Positions 59,001 to 64,000 of a stretch of 64,000 nt of DNA are shown here, piece after piece. Location of the stretch: contig NC_020174.2 of the NCBI RefSeq assembly GCF_000224145.3, positions 5,997,106-6,061,105 of the forward strand, written 5' to 3'. A program made the translations under genes and the position numbers. The notes below the pieces were generated by a model. It was given only the letters and a program-made list of their open reading frames with translations, did no database searches and was not told the origin of the DNA. How positions within the stretch are numbered: position 1 is the first letter of the stretch; each line of letters opens with the position of its first letter. This DNA comes from Ciona intestinalis. Its lineage: Eukaryota > Chordata > Ascidiacea > Phlebobranchia > Cionidae.

Positions 59001-60868
59001 TGTAGAAAGTTATTTAAAAAAGAAAGATTGGTGTATTTTTTTGTATCACAGTCTTTCAAAATGTCAAATCATGTTTTTATTTAAAAAGATAAATCAAAAA
59101 ACGTAAAATGTAAAAAAGTAATGTTTACAAAGAAAGCTTTACTGTCATTGTAATTTCCACATCATATTTCAGATACTACCCGGCACTAAAGTGGTGATAG
59201 CCGACCCTGATACTCTGGGTCAATGTTCGGACTCCAGGTTGGGTGAGGTGTGGGTCAGTAGCCCCCACACAGCTAAGGGTTACTACTCTATTTATGGGGG
59301 CGATGCCGATAACGACTATCTGGACCATTTCCAAGTAAGATTATATCCTACGATATGTCAAGATTATAAATCTAATTTTTAACGAAAAATAAATAAGAAT
59401 TTAAACAATTAAAAAAATCATATTAATGATAAATAAGTGAAAACAATTGGTTATTTTGGATTGTTAGAAATGGTAGTTTTAAAGTCAAAAACAAAAGGTG
59501 AAAATATAAAGTTGCTTTTTTTTACAGGGTTACCTAAAAACAGGAGACACCCAAACTAAATACGCACGAACGGGTTTCCTTGGATTTCTTAAACGAACCG
59601 AACTCACTTCTGCAACTGGAGGTTCGTGAACGTGTTTATACTTTAAATACTAAAGAAATATAATATCAACGTTTATTTCCAACTGTATTGATCATTATGT
59701 AATTATGTTTATGAAAGTTCTATAGACTGGGCTATGTGTTGCTGTGATAAGTTGTGAGTAAAATTTAAGTTGATGAAAATTGGTGGCGTATGTCTAGCAT
59801 ATGTAAACTCTAAATAGAAGTATCTAACCTTGGCTGAGCTGTCAAAGGAAGATCTTCCATTCATTACCAATAAAGCCCTTGTCGCCTGCCATCAGGGAAC
59901 TGGTGAAGTTCATGCAGTAGCATCCTTAGTGTTGGTGTAATGGGGCCAACGCTGGCGTAAATCCCAGGTCCAATTTTTGTCTCACTGGCAGGACCTCACC
60001 CATAAAATGTAGAACGGACCATATTTATTGTGTTTTTTCCTACAGAGAGACATGATGCTCTGTATATTGTTGGTTCTTTGGAGGAAACGCTTGAGTTACG
60101 AGGAATGAGATATCACCCAATCGACATCGAGAACGCAGTTGTTCGATGCAGCAACAGAATCATAGAATGGTGAGTAAGGGAAAAATATTTTACACTTACT
60201 AACATTTTTTGGGGATCCATTTAAATAATAAGTTTTAAATATATTTTAACATTTTTTGGGGGCGAATTTTTTTTGGATTTTATGAAATTTTTATGACATT
60301 TATGTTCTTTTGTTTTTAGCGCCGTGTTTCACTCCACCAATCTTCTTGTTGTTGTGGTTGAACTCGATGGAGTTGAATCCACAGCCCTGGATCTTATTCC
60401 ACTGGTAAGTTTTAATATCTCTTATCTTTTTCATAGGAGTTTGTATTGTGGAGAAAAATGATTACTAATAAAGTAAATAAAAACTGCTGCTAAATTTTAT
60501 TGTCATTTTTTTGTATGTCATGTACAGTTACAAATTTGATAAATGATATAAAAAAGAAAACTCTTTAATATGTTTTTTAATTCATAAAACGTTGTTTGCG
60601 ATTATTCCATCAACTATTTAAATAATAAATTAAAAAATTCATTTTTTTCAAATTTTTGGATTTTTTTATTTTTCTAAAAAATTTTCTCCACCTTCTTTAG
60701 GTGACGAACGTGATTCTCGAGGAGCACTACCTGATCGCGGGAGTTGTTGCAGTTGTTGATCCCGGATCAATCCCCGTCAACTCGCGAGGAGAGAAGCAGA
60801 GGATGCATCTTAGGGATTCGTTTCTCCAAGATCGACTTGATCCGATATATGTTGCTTACAACATGTGA
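29086..60868 (+). CDS. DIP2: DIP2 (disco-interacting protein 2 homologue), 1,649 aa
   Basis: A single gene of 35 constitutive coding exons plus one 54-nt optional exon (57703..57756). The exon coordinates are given in three following entries. All 34 junctions are GT/AG and in phase; the total is 4,950 nt. The ATG in GAAAAATGTC opens MSAALANINYSVLPLEVRAK, and the protein ends YVAYNM then TGA, the ending typical of DIP2. Domain order: an N-terminal DMAP1-binding-type segment, a low-complexity Ser-rich linker, then two tandem fatty-acyl-AMP-ligase-like adenylate-forming domains. DIP2 proteins control diacylglycerol levels in yeast, flies and mice and affect neuronal branching in animals. Length is slightly above the vertebrate paralogues (about 1,560-1,600 aa), mostly from the linker. 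A single copy here fits a pre-duplication invertebrate gene. It is cytoplasmic or membrane-associated by family. Confidence 0.97.
29177..34187 (+). other. DIP2 intron 1 (5.0 kb)
   Basis: The first 1.3 kb is AT-rich. From about 30.5 kb the base composition is more balanced and MITEs are absent. A direct duplication of about 100 bp lies at 32,735-32,900. No exon or RNA gene was recognised. The longest plus-strand open frame (32619..33056) runs through that duplication and is not supported. Confidence 0.6.
32735..32900 (+). repeat. Tandem duplication of about 100 bp in DIP2 intron 1
   Basis: Two copies share GGAAACGA(A)TTTTGTTT and ATAGTTTTCCTACATTATTA followed by CCCCACCCTGCTTGTT. They are offset by about 101 bp with a few mismatches. 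Confidence 0.85.
34888..35073 (-). mobile_element. Diverged MITE copy
   Basis: GTATTGTGGGGTAAGATGGA at the left; CCCATTTTACCCCATCCTAC at the right. Confidence 0.75.
36190..36405 (+). repeat. Tandem duplication of about 105 bp
   Basis: Both units read ACGTGCGCT(A/G)AATCG, then AGTGCCGCGTTCAATAGGCT and TCATAACGCCCCGC. Offset about 105 bp, a handful of mismatches. Confidence 0.85.
37190..37384 (-). mobile_element. Near-consensus MITE
   Basis: ATATAGTAGGGTGGGGAAGA at the left and CCGTCTTTCCCCACCTTACT at the right. Confidence 0.9.
38300..38370 (-). repeat. tRNA-like head, pseudogene or second SINE type
   Basis: On the minus strand GCTCCGGTGGCGCAGCGG looks like a tRNA A box. About 30 nt later GGCTTCGAACTGG looks like a B box. 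No closed acceptor stem is evident, so I read it as a tRNA-derived repeat. Confidence 0.4.
39046..39242 (+). mobile_element. MITE copy
   Basis: GATATAGTAGGGTGGGGTAA at the left; the right end ATCTTACCTCACAGCAATAT is diverged. Confidence 0.8.
40850..41054 (+). mobile_element. Near-consensus MITE
   Basis: ATAAAGTAGGGTGGGGTAAG at the left and CTTCCCCCACCCTACTATAT at the right. Confidence 0.9.
43395..43530 (-). mobile_element. SINE fragment, reverse, next to DIP2 exon 5
   Basis: ATACACCCTGTGCCCACTTA and CGAGTTACCATGTTTGTAGC match the SINE body. It ends a few bases before the acceptor of exon 43532..43686. Confidence 0.6.
47083..47352 (+). mobile_element. Full-length tRNA-derived SINE in DIP2 intron 10
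   Basis: The head has the A-box-like TAGCACAGTGGTTAGCGC and the B-box-like GGTTCAAGGCC. A body follows (TGGTCGCTAATGGGTTGTCT, ACACCCGTGTTATAACGATT), then the tail GATAAATACGTTACATTTAT. This is the reference copy for the family. Its tail runs straight into the acceptor of exon 47354..47433. Confidence 0.9.
47602..47685 (+). repeat. Short dispersed repeat, copy 1 of 5 in DIP2 introns
   Basis: About 85 bp with GTGAGGTCCTGCAGTGTGG, the palindromic core TGGCATGCCA and GGATTGGCCCATTACCCC. Other copies: 50,530-50,598 (reverse), 51,781-51,856, 57,941-58,022 and 59,935-60,014 (reverse). Confidence 0.75.
47940..48250 (-). mobile_element. SINE remnants, internally repeated, reverse
   Basis: The segment with AACACGGGTGTTCTGT, CACCTCCTGCCCGCTTTACA and TTATCCTC recurs two to three times at about 47,950, 48,040 and 48,190, as if the SINE body had been amplified in place. 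Confidence 0.65.
49650..49846 (-). mobile_element. MITE copy just upstream of DIP2 exon 15
   Basis: TATAAGGGTGGAGAAGATGG at the left and TCTCCTACCACCTTACTGTA at the right. It stops about 30 bp before the exon acceptor. Confidence 0.85.
50530..50598 (-). repeat. Short dispersed repeat, copy 2
   Basis: Reverse orientation, with GGTTCCATGGCATGCCATAC and GACCTCACCCATAT. Confidence 0.7.
51781..51856 (+). repeat. Short dispersed repeat, copy 3
   Basis: TTGAGGTCCCATAGTGTGGC, then ATGCCATGGGCCCTGGGATT and TAGGCCAGGATTGACACATT. Confidence 0.75.
52565..52660 (-). mobile_element. SINE 3' fragment, reverse
   Basis: TGAATGAATGTAACTTAATT, CGACAGTCGTTATAACACGG. It lies about 60 bp before DIP2 exon 20. 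Confidence 0.75.
53455..53543 (+). mobile_element. Half MITE (right end only)
   Basis: Begins at GTTGTTAAGAGTTTAAAACA and keeps the right terminus CCATCTTCCCCCACCTTACT. The left half is absent. Confidence 0.8.
55955..56085 (+). mobile_element. SINE 3' fragment
   Basis: GATGTATCATGTATGAAATG, GACCGTGTTATAATGACTGT and a tail TTATGTCACATTCATTCATT. Confidence 0.6.
56415..56560 (-). mobile_element. SINE fragment, reverse
   Basis: GCGAATAAATGTAACTTATT, ACGACAGTCATTATAACATG and GCGCCAGCTTACGAGTTATC. Confidence 0.7.
57703..57756 (+). other. DIP2: DIP2 candidate cassette exon (54 nt, 18 residues)
   Basis: Between exons 57186..57356 and 58718..58837, both phase 0, there is a 54-nt open segment. It is preceded by a long T-rich tract and TTAAAG and followed by ATG/GTACGT. 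It encodes PPRLGILSEQIISEEPYM. Adding it keeps frame; skipping it joins ICLQ directly to GASCPDPTTVYVDM, as in the usual DIP2 order. So it is best read as alternatively included. Confidence 0.6.
57941..58022 (+). repeat. Short dispersed repeat, copy 4
   Basis: GAGTGAGGTCCCACAACATG, then GGGTCCTAGGATTTAGGCCA. The palindromic core is mutated to TGGCAAGCTA. Confidence 0.7.
59935..60014 (-). repeat. Short dispersed repeat, copy 5
   Basis: Reverse orientation: GTAATGGGGCCAACGCTGGC, AAATCCCAGGTCC and GGCAGGACCTCACCCATAAA. Confidence 0.6.
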
Positions 60869-61616
60869 TGAGACGTTAGGTAAGATTTGTTTCACTACAA
60901 ACTTCTTGTATAATAATCACCTTTTTAGTTCATTTTTGATTTGTTTACAATATTTCAATTTTAATTCACTTTTTTCAGAATATCGTCACTGAATAGTTGT
61001 ATACTTGTACCAAATTTTTCAGGCGCACTTTTAATTTAATTATAAAATTTCTCTTTCCAGTTTGTGTGTGTGTGCTTTTTGTTAAAATTGTTCAAACATT
61101 TTTTCCCAGTTCACTGCCAAAGCTGAACTCTGTGCAGTTTCCTATGGGCCGGTAGTGCCCATGGAAAGAGTCTTCAACCTAAACCTATGCAAGATGGGAC
61201 ATCTGCCACAACGGCCAACACTGGACAGAGTTTACAAATCACTCTTAATGATAAACACAAACTTGCTGCTCTTACCCGAATTCTCTTCTGCGTTACATTT
61301 CTCTACATTGGTTTTAATTTATTTTTCATTGTTGTTCTTTTAGTTTTTCCACTTTATTGGTATCAGTTATTACATATCTGCAAACCCTGAATGCAAGGGG
61401 CGTCAGACAGAATTTATTTCAATATTCTTTCTCTCGGCTTGGTGGTCAGCAGGAGATGAAATAACATTCAATTGGGATTGCCTATTATTATTATTAATCA
61501 CTTTTACCAGCAGTTCGTTCTACTTTACATGATACGAATGCACTGTTGTTTCAATGCAGTCGAAAACGCTTTTATATAATTCCTCTCGCTTCGCGGTTGA
61601 TGTCACTTGAAATAAA
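60869..61616 (+). other. DIP2 3' UTR region with possible spliced exon
   Basis: A strong donor (GTTAG/GTAAGA at 60,881) lies 13 nt after the stop. Several T-rich tracts ending in CAG follow. One at 61,109 opens a 234-nt segment that is free of stops (61,110-61,343). This may be a spliced 3' UTR or an alternative terminal exon; I recognise no family in it. Confidence 0.35.
61611..61616 (+). terminator. Polyadenylation signal, DIP2
   Basis: AATAAA on the plus strand, about 740 nt beyond the stop codon of DIP2; the first well-placed signal before the convergent NIP7 gene. Confidence 0.45.
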
Positions 61617-61637
61617 CATCAAATCATAATAATTTAC

Positions 61638-61702
61638 TGAGTTGTGTGTTGTATGTATCTGCTTTATGACTGAGTTGTGTGTTGTATGTATCTGCTTATG
61701 AC
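61638..61702 (+). repeat. Tandem duplication of about 33 bp
   Basis: GAGTTGTGTGTTGTATGTAT then CTGCTT(T)ATGACT, repeated twice head to tail. Confidence 0.9.
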
Positions 61703-61721
61703 TTATTCTATTAGGCAGTTG

Positions 61722-61992
61722 CAGGTGTTTTAGTCATTAATTTACGTCGTTCACTTAACTTACAAGGTTGGTCTTTATTAGAAAAATCGTCAGGAATTCA
61801 TTTATTTATACTTTACTAGTTATGTCAAACAAGAGTTGAACGTTGAATGCCTCTGCTGTACTTCTATTCTGTTAAATCTAATGTTGCAGGTGTTTTAGTC
61901 ATTAACTTAGTGTATTTACTATCGTGTAAAGACAAAGTATTGAAAAGTTGGTCTTTATTAGAAAAATCGTGAAGGCCTCCTTTATTTTATAT
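61722..61992 (+). repeat. Direct duplication of about 100 bp, offset about 165 bp
   Basis: Both copies contain GCAGGTGTTTTAGTCATTAA, and GGTCTTTATTAGAAAAATCG further on, at 61,722-61,805 and 61,885-61,985. It lies between the convergent 3' ends of DIP2 and NIP7, so each copy could supply a minus-strand AATAAA (from TTTATT). Confidence 0.85.
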
Positions 61993-62126
61993 CGAATAAT
62001 AATTTGCCTGAAACAACAGTAGCAATGCAGAAGACCAACTCCACAGATAATCTGCACCTTTTCCCAATTAAACAGATCACAGATATTTGTCATAGATGTT
62101 ATTTGCGAACACATAGTTAAATAAGA

Positions 62127-63301
62127 TCACGTGAGAGAATCTTCATTTCTTAAATACTCCCCAACATCAGCTTGGTGGAAAGCTATTATAGTCATCGGGT
62201 CGGATTTACGACACTCGGCTGTGGATTTTGCTGCCACCCCGAAACCCTGCGTAAAAACAACATTAAATATTCAAGCTTATGGGGAAAGCATAGTGAATGG
62301 TTGATAATTAATATACAACTAATTATTGGTGTTCCATTTCATACACCTTTGCTTCAACCCAGTGGTCATAAAACAACCTATTCATGACCACGGCACTGGG
62401 TTGGAGCAATTGAAGTTATTGTCTTGCTCAAGGACACATTTGCTGACAAAGATAGCAGCGGTAAGCCTTGAACCCATTATCTCTGGATTAGAGGGACGTG
62501 TGGAACCAACAGTACCACAGCCCCAGCATGACGGCAAATAAATGTAAAGAACTTACAAGTGGCACATCTGCCATAGAATAAACAACAACCCCTTGATATT
62601 TTGGTGTGTTGTCCGTTATTCTTCCAAGGCCAGCCTTCATAATATGATTGCCGTATAAGAAAGTCTGTTCTGCACTTGGTTTAACCCACACTTTGTACTG
62701 AAAATAAAAGTTATGTGAGTTACGATGGTAGAATTGTGAAATAAACATAAAGGCTCTAGAATTAACATAGCATGAGTTGTTAAATTTTAGAACACTATTT
62801 GAACTAGTTATTTTCTATAGTGGAAAAACCTAAAGTTTTTGTTCCATGCATTTTCTTTTAATCTTAACAGAGGGCCACCATGCAATTCTTTGTACCAGCA
62901 TGTTAACCAAACTACAGTCGCTTTAAAACCTGAATACCTTTGAATATGGAGCTAAATAATCCAGGGCTGTAACGTGAAGCCGAAATTTCCTGGTTTTCGT
63001 GAACTTGCCGAAACAAACACCCAAGCTGATGAGATTTTCTCGACAAACATTCGTTGCTTTTAACATAATATCTTCCGCAACGTAATATACTCGCTCTTTA
63101 TGAAGTCGGAAACAATAGACTCCGTCTGGTCGGTCAATTAGATCTTTGATGCCTTCGCCGATGCTGAAAATATACGGTTTTATAAAAGTTGGAAACTTAA
63201 AGCTGGCAAAACGTGTAAACAAATGAAATAGTGGAACTAACTCACTATTTTGCTAGTTTCTCAAACATAATCTTCGTTTCTTCGTCTGTTAAAGGCCGCA
63301 T
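62127..63301 (-). CDS. NIP7: NIP7, 60S ribosome subunit biogenesis protein, 180 aa
   Basis: Exons 63246..63301, 62938..63163, 62557..62697, 62127..62246 (543 nt, all phases fit). The protein starts [20 protein letters not shown] and contains [58 protein letters not shown], a [19 protein letters not shown] block and the end [17 protein letters not shown]. The length equals human NIP7 (180 aa). The C-terminal half is the PUA domain that binds RNA; the N-terminal half is the UPF0113-type domain. NIP7 acts in the nucleolus in 27S/pre-60S maturation and binds FTSJ3/SBDS partners in vertebrates. It is convergent with DIP2. Intron 3 carries a reverse SINE. Confidence 0.96.
62325..62525 (-). mobile_element. 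tRNA-derived SINE, same orientation as NIP7, in intron 3
   Basis: On the minus strand it starts with the B-box-like GGGTTCAAGGC and continues with CTTGAGCAAGACAATAACTT and CAATTGCTCCAACCCAGTGC. A second ACCACTGGGTTGAAGC follows. Confidence 0.75.
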
Positions 63302-64000
63302 TGTCTTGAACTTTATATCCAAGGTGCTTTAGATTGAATGAAACTTGAAAAATACGCACTGTATATGCTGTAATATTGTATATTTATTTTACAATTGAAA
63401 ATTTACAATTGAAGGGAATTTCCGGAGAACACGTGAATTCTATTCCAGAATTAAAAAATAGAAATGCAATACAAGCTAAGTTTTTTCACCCCAAAAGTTA
63501 AATGTCACGTTTGGCCAGAGTTTATATACGGACTCTACGTTTAAAAATTTTTCAGCAGAATAAACAATATAGTTAATTGTTTAAAAACAGCTTGACGCAA
63601 GAATATAATTTTAAGCATAGTTATAATTTGTTTAATATTTTCACCTTTGTAAAATTAATATTGGAAGAGCTGTAATGTTTTACTACAGCACTCGATTTGA
63701 AGGTTAATATTTAACGTTATCTAGACTAGAGTAGACCGTAAGAGCGTTTGGAAATCATTTAAAATATTGTGTTATATAACTGCACCGAAAAGCAAACAGC
63801 TCTTACATAATACATGAAGTTATGTAACACTGTTATATAAAACGTCATGTGTCGTTAGTTTGAGCCGTGAAGAACCTACTGGATGATATTCGATGTAACC
63901 ATACACAGTTTCTAACCGGATGCTCTGTATTTCTTATTTTATTGCAAAACTTGACTAAATCGCGGCATCACGTAATTTTAAAATACAACGGAATCACTGG
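63302..64000. other. Upstream region of NIP7
   Basis: AT-rich; no TATA box, repeat family or further exon recognised. Confidence 0.5.

Larger units (their letters stand above)
54590..60868 (+). other. DIP2: DIP2 exons 24-36: second adenylate-forming domain
   Basis: Exons 54590..54786, 55183..55446, 55646..55876, 56211..56341, 56654..56822, 57186..57356, (57703..57756 optional), 58718..58837, 59173..59334, 59528..59621, 60046..60169, 60320..60404, 60701..60868. Family blocks: KFQYLSEILKWRAQSTPDH, GDHVALLFPPSVDLTAAFYG, YIDFSITTAGTLAGIKMSH, STAFGCRVNVGICLQ, DPTTVYVDMRALRNDRV, GEVWVSSPHTAKGYYSIYGG, ETLELRGMRYHPIDIENAV and NSRGEKQRMHLRD. These place the full domain up to the C-terminus. Confidence 0.95.

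Overview
The window looks like nuclear DNA of a tunicate, most probably Ciona. It has short AT-rich introns with GT/AG borders. About 30 copies of a roughly 195-bp terminal-inverted-repeat MITE and about a dozen copies of a tRNA-derived SINE are scattered through it, and protein-level matches point to metazoan orthologues. Species assignment is by recognition, not by a search. All gene models were built by hand from conserved peptides, splice sites and reading-phase continuity. Layout: (1) 94-14,529, minus strand: three tandem genes for secreted galaxin-like proteins, made of repeated di-cysteine (CC) modules. The rightmost is complete (11 exons, 557 aa). The middle one has 13 visible exons and one probably lost in an assembly gap. 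The leftmost runs off the window after two exons. Most of their introns carry a MITE or SINE. (2) 14.7-19.6 kb: mostly non-coding, with many TGACGT (CRE/ATF-type) half-sites and a cluster of very small candidate exons on the minus strand that I cannot assign. (3) 19,791-25,678, minus strand: a complete eight-exon gene for a DAF-36/Neverland Rieske oxygenase (cholesterol 7,8-desaturase family, 429 aa). (4) 25.7-29.1 kb: the shared upstream region of two divergent genes. (5) 29,086-60,868, plus strand: the full DIP2 (disco-interacting protein 2) gene, with 35 constitutive coding exons (1,649 aa) and one 54-nt in-frame candidate cassette exon. Introns 1 and 2 together span about 13 kb. (6) 62,127-63,301, minus strand: NIP7, a 60S ribosome-biogenesis factor (4 exons, 180 aa), convergent with DIP2. 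The genes do not form one pathway. Neverland (sterol) and DIP2 (diacylglycerol homeostasis) are both lipid-related but appear to be chance neighbours. The galaxin-like cluster is a local tandem expansion. The most interesting points are the galaxin-like array with its exon duplication and exon gain or loss, the SINE that supplies the splice acceptor of DIP2 exon 11, the DIP2 cassette exon, a short dispersed repeat with a palindromic core present five times in DIP2 introns, and the unassigned mini-exon cluster at 17.7-19.0 kb.
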